DNA from: an uncultured Campylobacter sp.
GTDB taxonomy: Bacteria; Campylobacterota; Campylobacteria; Campylobacterales; Campylobacteraceae
Assembly: GCA_934718785.1 (NCBI GenBank)
Contig: CAKVAF010000011.1
Span: 3,227 to 67,226, forward strand
DNA length: 64,000 nt
Direction of reading: 5' to 3'
Below are positions 54,417 to 63,262 of this stretch, in pieces (the stretch's first letter is position 1; each line of letters starts with the position of its first letter). The notes under the pieces were generated by a model that searched no databases, was not told where the DNA came from, and worked only from the letters and a program-made list of their open reading frames with translations. The translations under genes were made by a program, and so were the position numbers.

Positions 54417-55847
54417 TCACATTACCCTAAATTCATCCGGATGATCTAGAGCATAGCGCAGTTTATCTCTATCCACGCGCTTGTCCCAAATGCTCACGAT
54501 CAAGCACGCAACCGCGTTGCCGCAAAGATTTCCCACGCTTCTCATTTCGCTTAAAAACTTATCAATGCCAAGTATAGCAGCCACGGTTACAGCTGGAATA
54601 ATGCTTGAGCCATCGCTTGTTGTAAGGGCTGAGAGCGTGCCAGCAAGCACGATGAAGCCACTTCCAGTAACGCCCACAGCACCTTTTGAAGAAATCATTA
54701 AAATAATTACAAGCGTGATGATTTGCTCTAAACTCACAGCAATATCAAAGGCTTGAGCTAGGAAAATGACGGCTAGGCTTAGATAAATATTCGTCGCATC
54801 AAGGTTAAAGCTATAACCTGTGGGTATCACAAGCCCCACAGAAGCCTTTTGAATGCCTGCTTTTTCAAGCTTTCTCATCAGTGGAGCCAGCGCACTTTCA
54901 CTGCTTGAAGTGGCAAAGACGACTAAGACTTCGCGGTAAATAAAGCGCATGAATTTAAAGATATTCACACGAGCCAGCGCACAAATCACGCCTAAAATGA
55001 TGAAAATAAATGCCAGCACGGCTAAAGCCATAGTGATTAAAAGCATGGCCATGCCGCTAATGGAGCCAAAGCCAAATTTGGCGATTAAAAACGCCATCGC
55101 CCCAAAAGTAGCCAGTGGACTATACCATATAAGTATCGTAAGCACCTTAAAAAAGGTCTCTTGCATACTTTCAAAATAATTTAACGCTTTTTCTTTAAAA
55201 GCAGGCTTTATCAGCGAAATGATAATGGCTAGAGCTAGAGCCATAACCAAAACTTGCAAGGTCTTGCCCTCAACAAAAGGAGAGATAGGATCGTGCGGGA
55301 TGGCGCTCATTAAAATATGCCACAGCTCTTCGCCGGCTGTTTGTGGGGCTGCTGCGCCTTTTTCAATATAGCCTGCAACGCTTGAGCTATCAAGGCTTTC
55401 AACCTTTAAATGCATGCCCTCGCCCGGCTTTAAGCCCAGACCAAAAACCACGCCGATAATGAGCGCAAAGGTGCTGACCACTTCAAAATAAATGAGCGTT
55501 TTAAGCCCTAAGCTGCCTAAAGTCTTTAAATCCTCAAGTCTGATAATGCCCGTGATAATGGTAAGAAAGATGATAGGACCCATTAAAAGCTTAAGTCCCT
55601 TAATGAAAGGATCGATAGTATAGGCTTTTGCGCCAACGCTAAAATTATAAAAAAACTCCACTACGCTAGAGTTTTCAGGCTGTAAAGTATTCGCACTGGG
55701 CGGGGTGTAAAAGCTTCCTAAAGTGCCAAATAAAACGCCCAAAAAAAGTCCCACAAAGACCCAGAAAACAAGACTTTTCGTCCATTTTCTTGAGATAGGA
55801 TTGTGATCTTTAGGTGCATGAACGCCTTGTGTGAAAGAAGTGTGCAT
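54417..55847 (-). CDS. dctA: Dicarboxylate:cation symporter, DctA type
   Basis: 476 residues, eight membrane helices plus two re-entrant loops. The serine-rich loop FATSSSESALAPLMRKLE, the IPTGYSFNLDATNIYL motif and the second loop SSKGAVGVTGSGFIVLAGTL are those of the DAACS (GltP/DctA) family; DGSSIIPAV follows. The motif usually reading NLDGT reads NLDAT here. Expected cargo: C4-dicarboxylates (succinate, fumarate, malate) or acidic amino acids with Na+ or H+. In C. jejuni DctA (Cj1192) serves aerobic dicarboxylate uptake; the exact substrate here is inference. Confidence 0.85.
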   Translation of the reverse strand: MHTSFTQGVHAPKDHNPISRKWTKSLVFWVFVGLFLGVLFGTLGSFYTPPSANTLQPENSSVVEFFYNFSVGAKAYTIDPFIKGLKLLMGPIIFLTIITGIIRLEDLKTLGSLGLKTLIYFEVVSTFALIIGVVFGLGLKPGEGMHLKVESLDSSSVAGYIEKGAAAPQTAGEELWHILMSAIPHDPISPFVEGKTLQVLVMALALAIIISLIKPAFKEKALNYFESMQETFFKVLTILIWYSPLATFGAMAFLIAKFGFGSISGMAMLLITMALAVLAFIFIILGVICALARVNIFKFMRFIYREVLVVFATSSSESALAPLMRKLEKAGIQKASVGLVIPTGYSFNLDATNIYLSLAVIFLAQAFDIAVSLEQIITLVIILMISSKGAVGVTGSGFIVLAGTLSALTTSDGSSIIPAVTVAAILGIDKFLSEMRSVGNLCGNAVACLIVSIWDKRVDRDKLRYALDHPDEFRVM

Positions 55848-56071
55848 AATGGGCCTTTGAATTGATTTATTTAAAAGTTAATTGTAACTTATTGTAACTT
55901 TTTATGCGGTTAAAGATAAGAAATTTTTGCTTAAAAATTGCTTTTTTGCTTAGTTTTGTAACAAAATTTTTTAAATTTTTATGAAAGAGTTTTTAAATTT
56001 AGGCTGAAATTTCAGCAAAATTGGCATAAAATTTGTTACAATTAACAAAAAATTTAAGTTAAGGACAAAAT

Positions 56072-56716
56072 ATGAAATTTATAAAATATGCCCTTTTAAG
56101 CCTTTTAGCTCTTTTTTTAAGTGCTTGTAGTATGGCGGGTAAAACGAATTTAGACAAAATCAATGATTTTGCAAAATCCACTCCTTGCGTGAGTTGTGAA
56201 AGCACAACAGCCTTTGAAGCTAAAATTCGTGGGCTTTTGTATGTAAGCGATGTGGGCTTTCAGTGTTGTGCGGATAAAAGAACGCTTGATCCAAGCGTGG
56301 CGCTTAAAAAAGTATCCATTCACAGCGTCATTGACTTGCCCGAAGAAAAAAAGATTCTTCAAACAAGCTCGCAAAACTTCTATATCAACGAGAAATTTAA
56401 TGCAGCTTTTTATGTTTTCTTAAAGCAAGAGCTTGAAGCAAGGGGTATTTTAGTCGTTGATGATACAAGTTCACCTTATACGATCCGCCTTTCTTTGCAG
56501 TTTTTAGACTTTAGCTCTAGGCTTGATAGAGTGTCTTTACATTCAAATCTAAGCGCTAGAGTGCAGTTTAAAAATATCAATATCGATAGATTTTATACTG
56601 TGCGCACCAGACAAGAAGTCAAGGGCTTTTATGATATAAAAGATATTTCTTTTTACACTTTTTTACTCATCAAACAGCTTGCAAATAAAACGGCTTCGAT
56701 GATTTCAGCTCTTTGA
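56072..56716 (+). CDS. mapA: Outer-membrane lipoprotein MapA
   Basis: 214 residues, the length of C. jejuni MapA as I recall. Lipoprotein signal KYALLSLLALFLSACSMAG with lipobox LSAC (Cys near residue 19). The mature part contains a Cys-rich stretch (CVSCESTT, FQCCADKR) and is otherwise soluble beta-rich. The position directly before ctsW and gyrA is that of mapA (Cj1029c). mapA has been used as a species-marker gene in Campylobacter; its function is not settled. The stop overlaps the ctsW start. Confidence 0.8.
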   Translation: MKFIKYALLSLLALFLSACSMAGKTNLDKINDFAKSTPCVSCESTTAFEAKIRGLLYVSDVGFQCCADKRTLDPSVALKKVSIHSVIDLPEEKKILQTSSQNFYINEKFNAAFYVFLKQELEARGILVVDDTSSPYTIRLSLQFLDFSSRLDRVSLHSNLSARVQFKNINIDRFYTVRTRQEVKGFYDIKDISFYTFLLIKQLANKTASMISAL

Positions 56717-57405
56717 GATGTTTTAATTGTGGGGCTTTTGCCCTGCTTGATTTTTGTTACACTTGCTCGCTAGAACTTAGCGAGCTGAGTTTAAATGTAA
56801 GAGAGCTTGAAATTTCAAAAAAATCCTCAAAAAGACTTTTAGGAATGCCTGATTTTCAAAATGAGGCATTTTTAAAGCCAAATTCAGTCTTAAATGATGA
56901 AATTTTCAAATTTAATGATTTTCAAAGCGATAAGCTCAAGGTTTATTCTTTTTACAAATATAGCGATATCAAGCATTTGCTGCTTTCAAAGCATAAATTT
57001 TATGGTTATTTTATCTATCATTTTTTAGCTAGGCTTTCTTTTGCGCGCTTTAAAGAATTTTTCGCTCCAAATATTAAAATTTCAGCCCTTCCCCTTGATG
57101 ACAAGGTAGAAAATCAGCTTTATTCACATTCTGCGATTTTAGCTAAGTATTTAAAAAGTAAAAGCATTAAGCCTATTTTTAACGCCTTAAAAGCGCAAAA
57201 TCATATTAAATACAGCGGGCAAAGCTTAAACTTTCGCATGAAAAATAAAAGAAAATTCAAGCTCTTAAAAGCCATAAAAGAACCTGTCATTTTAGTCGAT
57301 GATATCATCACGACGGGTTCATCTTTGCTTGAGGCGCGTCAAGTTTTAAAAAAGCATAAAATCAACGTGCTTTTTGCCCTTGTTTTGGCAGACGCTAGGG
57401 AGTGA
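56713..57405 (+). CDS. ctsW: ComF-like phosphoribosyltransferase, competence protein CtsW
   Basis: 230 residues from TTG 56713 (overlapping the mapA stop TGA). Two CxxC pairs at the start (CFNCG and CYTC) form a likely zinc ribbon, and the C-terminus holds the PRPP-type motif VILVDDIITTGSS, the layout of ComF/GntX proteins. In C. jejuni CtsW (Cj1028c) is needed for natural transformation. The TTG start is weak; no ATG with a ribosome site lies nearby that would keep the first CxxC. It runs into the gyrA promoter region 105 bases later. Confidence 0.85.
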   Translation: MRCFNCGAFALLDFCYTCSLELSELSLNVRELEISKKSSKRLLGMPDFQNEAFLKPNSVLNDEIFKFNDFQSDKLKVYSFYKYSDIKHLLLSKHKFYGYFIYHFLARLSFARFKEFFAPNIKISALPLDDKVENQLYSHSAILAKYLKSKSIKPIFNALKAQNHIKYSGQSLNFRMKNKRKFKLLKAIKEPVILVDDIITTGSSLLEARQVLKKHKINVLFALVLADARE

Positions 57406-57510
57406 ATTTCAATAAGCCTTGGGGCTAAATTTCAAACAAAGCTTTTTCTAATGTAAATTTAAATAAAAATTTGCTAGAATACAACTTTTAAATTTCAAGG
57501 ATAAACCCTC

Positions 57511-60072
57511 ATGGAAAATATTTTCACTAAAGATAATGATATTGAAGTTGTGGATATTGAAAATTCCATTAAAACGAGCTATTTAGATTACTCAATGAGC
57601 GTGATTATCGGGCGTGCGTTGCCTGATGCAAGGGATGGGCTAAAGCCTGTGCATAGGCGCATACTTTATGCGATGAATGATTTAGGCGTGGGAAGCCGCT
57701 CAGCTTATAAAAAGTCCGCTCGTATCGTGGGTGATGTCATCGGTAAGTATCATCCACACGGCGATATAGCCGTTTATAACGCTCTTGTGCGTATGGCACA
57801 AAGCTTTTCTATGCGCTATCCAAGCGTGGATGGGCAAGGAAATTTTGGCTCAATTGATGGAGACGGCGCCGCTGCTATGCGTTATACTGAAGCTAGAATG
57901 ACGATTTTAGCTGAGGAGCTTTTGCGCGATATTGATAAAGATACGGTGGATTTTATCCCAAATTATGATGATTCTATGCAAGAACCTGACGTGCTGCCTG
58001 CGCGTGTGCCAAATTTACTGCTTAATGGCTCAAGCGGTATTGCTGTGGGTATGGCTACAAATATCCCGCCACACAGCCTAAACGAGCTAGTTGACGGGCT
58101 TTTGTATTTACTTGACAATAAAGACGCGAGTTTAGAAGAGCTCATGCAATTTATCAAAGGACCTGATTTTCCAACTGCTGGCATTATCTATGGTAAAAAA
58201 GGCATTATAGAAGCTTATCGCACGGGGCGCGGGCGCGTTAAAATAAGAGCAAAAACGCATATAGAAAAAAAGCCAAATAAAGATATCATCGTTATTGACG
58301 AGCTTCCTTATCAAACAAATAAAGCGCGATTGATTGAGCAAATTGCCGAGCTTGTGAAAGAAAAGCAAATCGAGGGCATTGCTGAAGTGCGCGATGAAAG
58401 CGATAGAGAGGGCATTCGCGTGGTTATCGAGCTTAAGCGCGACGCGATGAGTGAGATAGTGCTGAATAATCTTTTTAAATCAACAACTATGGAGAACACC
58501 TTTGGCGTGATTATGCTGGCCATTCATAACAAAGAGCCTAAAATTTTCAGCCTTAAAGAGCTTTTAACTTTATTTTTAAATCACAGAAAGACCATCATCA
58601 TTCGCCGAAGTATTTTCGAGCTTCAAAAAGCGCGCGCTAGAGCTCATATTTTAGAAGGGCTTAAAATCGCCCTTGATAATATAGACGCTGTGATTAAACT
58701 TATCCGTGCGAGTGCTGAAACGAGCGAGGCTAAAGAAGGGCTTATGTCTAAATTTAATCTTAGCGAGATTCAGGCAAATGCGATTTTAGAAATGCGCTTA
58801 TCGCGTTTAACTGGGCTTGAGAGAGAAAAAATCGACAATGAGCTAAGTGATCTTAAAAAAGAAATCGCAAGACTTGAAGATCTTTTAAAAAGCGAAGAAT
58901 TGCTTGAGAATTTAATAAGAGACGAGCTTAAAGAAATTAGAGCTAAATTTGATGTGCCTAGAATTACGCAGATTGAGGATGATTATGAAGATATCGAGAT
59001 TGAGGATTTAATACCTAATGAAAATATGGTCGTAACTATCACTCATAGAGGCTACATCAAAAGAGTGCCAAGTAAGCAGTATGAAAAGCAAAAACGCGGT
59101 GGCAAGGGCAAGGTCGCGGTAACGACTTATGATGATGATTTCATAGAAAGCTTTTTTACAGCAAACACTCACGATACGCTAATGTTTGTAACAGATCGCG
59201 GCCAGCTTTACTGGCTAAAAGTGTATAAAATTCCAGAGGGAAGCCGCACCGCTAAGGGCAAGGCTGTGGTTAATCTCATCAATTTACAAGCGGATGAAAA
59301 AATCAAAGCCATCATTCCAACGAGTGATTTTAACCCTGATAAATCGCTTTGCTTCTTTACTAAAAACGGCCTTGTCAAGCGCACAAATTTAAGCGAATAT
59401 CAAAATATAAGAAGCGTTGGCGTGCGCGCTATAAATTTAGATGAAAATGACGAGCTTGTTACTGCTATTGTCGTTTTAAAAGATGAGAGCGAAACTAAGT
59501 TTAATTTAGATGAGAGCTTAAATGATGAAAACTTCGGTGATGAAAATTTAGGCGAAAATACTAACGAAAAGCCGGGTAAAATGCTCTTTGCGGTAACTAA
59601 AAAGGGTATGTGCATTAAGTTTAATCTCGCACGCGTGAGAGAAATAGGACGCGTGGCGCGCGGGGTAACGGCGATTAAATTTAAAGAAAAAAACGATGAG
59701 GTCGTGGGCGCTGTCTTTATAGAAAATGACGAGCAGGAAATTCTAAGCATCAGCCAAAAAGGTATAGGCAAACGCACAAATGCTGGAGAGTATCGCTTGC
59801 AAAGTCGTGGCGGTAAGGGCGTCATTTGTATGAAGCTCACTGATAAAACAAAGGATTTAATCGGCGTTGTGATTGTCGATGAGAGTATGGATTTAATGGC
59901 TCTTACAAGCAGTGGCAAGATGATAAGAGTCGATATGCAAAGCATAAGAAAAGCAGGGCGCAATACAAGCGGCGTGATTGTCGTTAATGTCAAAAATGAT
60001 GAAGTCGTAAGCATTGCAAAATGCCCAAAGGATGAAAATGAAGATGAAGAAAACACAGAAAATGAGGAGTAA
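57511..60072 (+). CDS. gyrA: DNA gyrase subunit A with quinolone-resistance residues Ile86 and Asn90
   Basis: 853 residues. [20 protein letters not shown] at residues 24-42, catalytic Tyr in MRYTEARM (about 126), GyrA box QKRGGKGK near 529, and six C-terminal blade repeats with an Asp/Glu/Asn-rich insertion near residue 670 as in C. jejuni. Counting from Met1, the resistance region reads HPHGD then Ile86 (codon ATA at 57766-57768), AVY and Asn90 (AAC at 57778-57780). Wild-type C. jejuni has Thr86 and Asp90. Both changes are one transition from the wild-type codons ACA and GAC. The enzyme introduces negative supercoils with GyrB. Confidence 0.98.
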   Translation: MENIFTKDNDIEVVDIENSIKTSYLDYSMSVIIGRALPDARDGLKPVHRRILYAMNDLGVGSRSAYKKSARIVGDVIGKYHPHGDIAVYNALVRMAQSFSMRYPSVDGQGNFGSIDGDGAAAMRYTEARMTILAEELLRDIDKDTVDFIPNYDDSMQEPDVLPARVPNLLLNGSSGIAVGMATNIPPHSLNELVDGLLYLLDNKDASLEELMQFIKGPDFPTAGIIYGKKGIIEAYRTGRGRVKIRAKTHIEKKPNKDIIVIDELPYQTNKARLIEQIAELVKEKQIEGIAEVRDESDREGIRVVIELKRDAMSEIVLNNLFKSTTMENTFGVIMLAIHNKEPKIFSLKELLTLFLNHRKTIIIRRSIFELQKARARAHILEGLKIALDNIDAVIKLIRASAETSEAKEGLMSKFNLSEIQANAILEMRLSRLTGLEREKIDNELSDLKKEIARLEDLLKSEELLENLIRDELKEIRAKFDVPRITQIEDDYEDIEIEDLIPNENMVVTITHRGYIKRVPSKQYEKQKRGGKGKVAVTTYDDDFIESFFTANTHDTLMFVTDRGQLYWLKVYKIPEGSRTAKGKAVVNLINLQADEKIKAIIPTSDFNPDKSLCFFTKNGLVKRTNLSEYQNIRSVGVRAINLDENDELVTAIVVLKDESETKFNLDESLNDENFGDENLGENTNEKPGKMLFAVTKKGMCIKFNLARVREIGRVARGVTAIKFKEKNDEVVGAVFIENDEQEILSISQKGIGKRTNAGEYRLQSRGGKGVICMKLTDKTKDLIGVVIVDESMDLMALTSSGKMIRVDMQSIRKAGRNTSGVIVVNVKNDEVVSIAKCPKDENEDEENTENEE

Positions 60073-60081
60073 GCAAAAGTT

Positions 60082-60095
60082 GGAATGCTTTTTGC
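60082..60095 (+). promoter_or_regulatory. Sigma-54 (RpoN) promoter candidate before flgP
   Basis: GGAATGCTTTTTGCTT has GG (60082-60083) and GC (60094-60095) with exactly ten bases between, the required -24/-12 spacing, and the TTGCTT seen in Campylobacter RpoN promoters. It lies ten bases after the gyrA stop and about 38 bases before the flgP ATG. In C. jejuni flgPQ is reported as only weakly sigma-54 dependent, so activity is uncertain. Confidence 0.6.
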
Positions 60096-60132
60096 TTATA
60101 AACAAATGCAAAAATATTTTGAAGGTTGCAAA

Positions 60133-60690
60133 ATGAAAACAAAACTTTTCGCAGCGCTACTTTCAGCGCTATTTATCAGTGCGTGTGCTTTAACTCCACG
60201 AAGTAACGCATCAAATCCTATCACAAACCCGCTAGGCGACGCTCCTGCAGCGAGTGCAAACTCAAATGCAAGTGGCAACAGCCAAGACATTATCGTGCAA
60301 AAGGTCGATAAAGACGATGTTCGCGCGATCATTCAGCAAGAAAAAATGCTCGCTCTTGACAATAGCGAAAACGAGCTCAGTTTCTCAGCTGTAGGCGAGG
60401 GTATCGCTCCATTAAATACCGTCTCAGCAGCGCAGGCTTTGGCGCTAGCTAAAAGAGCGGCGATTACGGATGCTTACCGCCAACTTGCAAGCAAGCTTTA
60501 TGGCGTTAAAATCAATGGTAAAGATACCGTCAAAGACGCTATGCTAGGCAGTTCAACAATCACAGCGCAAGTTAATGGTCTCATTAAAAACGCAAGTGTG
60601 ATTGATGAGAGCTTCAATCAAGGACTTTATAGGGTCAATGTCGAGCTTAAAATCGACACAAATAAGTGGAAAGAATTATTCGCTTATTAA
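60133..60690 (+). CDS. flgP: Flagellar motility lipoprotein FlgP
   Basis: 185 residues from ATG 60133, with GAAGG eight bases upstream and a lipoprotein signal KTKLFAALLSALFISACALT (lipobox ISAC). A longer frame from 60085 would begin within the sigma-54 motif and is rejected. The mature part is an LPP20-type domain (LALAKRAAITDAYRQLASKL and LYRVNVELKID). In C. jejuni FlgP (Cj1026c) forms the large outer-membrane basal disk that widens the flagellar motor scaffold; it is needed for rotation, not filament assembly. flgQ follows with overlap. Confidence 0.9.
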   Translation: MKTKLFAALLSALFISACALTPRSNASNPITNPLGDAPAASANSNASGNSQDIIVQKVDKDDVRAIIQQEKMLALDNSENELSFSAVGEGIAPLNTVSAAQALALAKRAAITDAYRQLASKLYGVKINGKDTVKDAMLGSSTITAQVNGLIKNASVIDESFNQGLYRVNVELKIDTNKWKELFAY

Positions 60691-61118
60691 TCCTTTGTTT
60701 CTCGTGGCTGTGCGCTCAGGATGAGTTTATATTCTGGGCGGAGCTCTCGAGCAAGGATTTAATGCTTGTTCATCAAAACTCAAATCTTTCTATGGCAATG
60801 ACTGCAAGTAAAAATATCGGCAAAATCTATACTTGCGAGCTTGATTTTAGCGATGAAGATTTAAAATATCTGCCAAAAACAAATTTAGGTCTTATTGATA
60901 ATGAAATGCCAAAAGCGCTGAAATTTCGCTTTTTAAACGCTCATAAAGATGAGCTTATCGAGTGCTTTAACAGCGCAAATGTTAGAGTAAGAGATAAAAT
61001 CACAAACAACGAAATGAAAGCCAGCACACAAACATTTATCCAAATGCTCCCTTTACGCTTTAGAGTGGATTTTTCACAAGATAAAGCCTTAATCTACCAG
61101 CTTATTAAAGAAAAATAG
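60666..61118 (+). CDS. flgQ: Flagellar motility protein FlgQ
   Basis: 150 residues from GTG 60666, which overlaps the flgP end by 25 bases. A short hydrophobic signal (IIRLLILCFSWLCAQ) is followed by a mature periplasmic part with no named domain. Its place after flgP and its size match C. jejuni FlgQ (Cj1025c), needed for FlgP stability and motility. The GTG start is the only one giving a signal sequence. Confidence 0.8.
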   Translation: MERIIRLLILCFSWLCAQDEFIFWAELSSKDLMLVHQNSNLSMAMTASKNIGKIYTCELDFSDEDLKYLPKTNLGLIDNEMPKALKFRFLNAHKDELIECFNSANVRVRDKITNNEMKASTQTFIQMLPLRFRVDFSQDKALIYQLIKEK

Positions 61119-61272
61119 AAATTTAAAGCTTGAATTCAGCAGATTAATTTTAAAATTTTAATTTCAAATCAAAAGCAAGGTGAGAAATTTAATCATAAAT
61201 TTACAAACTAGAAATTTTAAAAAGTCTAAAAATTCACACTTTATAATCAATTAAAACAATAAAAGGTAAAAA

Positions 61273-62343
61273 ATGAGTAAATTTGTAACACAACTTCAAG
61301 CAATTTTTGCATTCAATCCTACTGAGCGCGTTTGGCAGCTGCCCTTTTTTATGGCTCTTGGTGTGGGTTTAGTGCTGAGCTTGGGTGCATATTTTGAGCG
61401 TATAGACTTAGGGCTCATCTCTATGATAGGTGCAATGGCGTTTTTATATACGCCGAGCACACCGCTGTATCACAGAATGGCGGTTGTGATGTGCTGCTCC
61501 TTTGGCATGAGCCTTTGCTTCTTGCTCGGGCTTTTGACACACCTTTTGCCCGCACTTGCCCCACTTCTCATCGGGGCTGTGGCTTTTGCAAGTTCGGTGC
61601 TTGTGCGCTACTATAGTCTAGGTGCTCCGGGCTATTTTTACTTCGTTTTATCTGCGCTTTTGGCGTCGTTTTTTCCTTTTGAGACTAAGGATTTTATTTT
61701 CCTTGTGGGGCTCATCTGCGTGGGCGGTATGGTGGCAAATTTAATGGCTTTTTTATACTCTTTAAGCGTGATTTATATTTTCAAAAATACACCCGTGCAA
61801 AATGTGCCAAAACGCGGACATTTAGGCTTTGACGCTGTGGTTGTGGATAGTTTAATTATGGGCTTTTTTATCGGGCTTGCGCTTTTTGTGGGGCATTTTT
61901 TAGAGCTTGAGCGCAGCTACTGGGTCGCGGTAAGCTGCACTGTGATTATGCAAGGCATTACGCTTGATTCTGTATGGATAAAGCAAACACAGCGGATTTT
62001 GGGCACGCTCTTGGGTGTGCTTTTTGCATGGTTTTTACTCAGCATTCATTTTAATGCCCTTGCTTTCGTGCTTTTGATGATGTTTTTAGTGTTTATGACC
62101 GAAACTTTAGTGTTTCGAAATTACGCACTTGCGATGATTTTCATCACGCCTTATGTGACTTATTTGGCTGAAGAAGCAAATTTTATGCATTATGATACAA
62201 ATTTACTCATTATCGCTAGACTTGAAGATGTCATCGTAGGCAGCATTTTAGGTCTTATGGGTGGCTTTGTGATTTATAAAAAGGCGCTTCGCGTGCCTTT
62301 TAAATTTATTGCAGATTTGATTTTTAAAATGAAATGGGGCTGA
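61273..62343 (+). CDS. FUSC-like aromatic-acid exporter family membrane protein
   Basis: 356 residues with ten or so membrane helices in two similar halves; the second half contains LERSYWVAVSCTVIMQG and WIKQTQRILGTLLGVLFAWF, close to the FUSC repeat motif (YWvpls..v...p....t..R...Ri.GT..G). The long cytoplasmic domain of AaeB/YccS is absent, so this is a short form. Possible export of small aromatic acids; unproven. AAAAGGTAAAAA precedes the ATG; the 154 bases upstream carry an AT-rich promoter region. Confidence 0.75.
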   Translation: MSKFVTQLQAIFAFNPTERVWQLPFFMALGVGLVLSLGAYFERIDLGLISMIGAMAFLYTPSTPLYHRMAVVMCCSFGMSLCFLLGLLTHLLPALAPLLIGAVAFASSVLVRYYSLGAPGYFYFVLSALLASFFPFETKDFIFLVGLICVGGMVANLMAFLYSLSVIYIFKNTPVQNVPKRGHLGFDAVVVDSLIMGFFIGLALFVGHFLELERSYWVAVSCTVIMQGITLDSVWIKQTQRILGTLLGVLFAWFLLSIHFNALAFVLLMMFLVFMTETLVFRNYALAMIFITPYVTYLAEEANFMHYDTNLLIIARLEDVIVGSILGLMGGFVIYKKALRVPFKFIADLIFKMKWG

Positions 62344-62416
62344 AAAAGACATCAATTTATCAAAATCTTAAGATTTTTTAGTTATAATTTTATAATTTTG
62401 AGAATTTAAAACCTCA

Positions 62417-62436
62417 AAAACTGCGGCGCGGGTTTT
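62417..62436. repeat. GC-centred palindrome copy
   Basis: AAAACTGCGGCGCGGGTTTT, flanked by AAAACCTC and TTAAAATTT, 74 bases after the FUSC-like gene. A TCAATGCGAG piece follows at 62450. Intergenic, as for all other copies. Confidence 0.75.
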
Positions 62437-62534
62437 TAAAATTTAAATCAATGCGAGATTTTAAGCATTCAATCAAAGCTTTTGTGTGAAGTTTATATGA
62501 AATTTAATGAAATTTGATAAAAAAAGGATAATGA

Positions 62535-62981
62535 ATGGACTTTTTAATAAATTATTATGTGTGGATTAAGGCACTTCATTTTTTGGGCTTCATTTCGTGG
62601 ATGGCAGCACTTTTTTATCTGCCGCGTCTTTTTGTATATCATGCTGAAAATATGCAAAATAAGGGCTTTGTAGATGTTGTTAAGGTGCAAGAGCGCAAGC
62701 TTTTTTTTGCTATTTCTACACCTGCGATGTTTGTAACGATAATTACAGGATCACTCATGCTATTTTTAAACCCTACCCTACTTCAAACCCCACACATCCA
62801 CGCTAAGCTTACTTTTGCTCTGCTGATGCTTTTGTTTTATTTGGATAATTTTCGCTATCTTAAACAGCTGCAAAAAGACACTTGCAAAAAAAGTGGTAAA
62901 TTTTTTAGAGCCTATAATGAGATCCCTACCCTACTTCTCATCGCCATTTTAATCAGCTTTGCAAGCGCTGAAGCTTTATAA
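62535..62981 (+). CDS. hemJ: Protoporphyrinogen IX oxidase HemJ
   Basis: 148 residues, four membrane helices. WIKALHFLGFISWMAALFYL near the start with His and the following PRLFVYHAE is the HemJ signature; a conserved Lys/Arg in FRYLKQLQK lies after helix three. It oxidises protoporphyrinogen IX to protoporphyrin IX in haem synthesis and replaces HemG/HemY in epsilonproteobacteria. AAAAAGGATA precedes the ATG. No other haem gene is in the window. Confidence 0.9.
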   Translation: MDFLINYYVWIKALHFLGFISWMAALFYLPRLFVYHAENMQNKGFVDVVKVQERKLFFAISTPAMFVTIITGSLMLFLNPTLLQTPHIHAKLTFALLMLLFYLDNFRYLKQLQKDTCKKSGKFFRAYNEIPTLLLIAILISFASAEAL

Positions 62982-63262
62982 TTTGGCTTTTAAAAGACTT
63001 TAAATTTAATCCCGCTCAATAAAATTTTATTTTAATTTTTCTAAATTCACTTTATTTTAAATTTTTAAAGCAAAATATATTTTTTTTGCAAATTCTTTCA
63101 TCCATTAACCAAGCATTTTTTTTTTTTTTGTATTCTTGCTTAAAATGATTTAAGTTTGGGATTTTAAAAGCATTGTGAATGAATGAAAATTCATCATTTC
63201 GCTCAGTTTAAGGCTTTTGATTTTCTTAAATTTAAATGATAAATTTTAAGAAAAGAGTAAAA
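62982..63262. other. Gap with a 14-base T tract before the last gene
   Basis: 281 AT-rich bases. A run of 14 T lies at 63116-63129, and AAGAAAAGAG just before 63263 serves as ribosome site. No gene is seen. The tract could influence expression of the next gene if its length varies. Confidence 0.4.

Noticed and set aside
59500..59580. Acidic, Asn-rich insertion in the GyrA C-terminal domain as an oddity
   Set aside because: As I recall, C. jejuni GyrA has a comparable acidic insertion at this place.
60085..60132. Start of flgP at 60085
   Set aside because: It lies inside the sigma-54 motif and would hide the lipoprotein signal; ATG 60133 has GAAGG in place.
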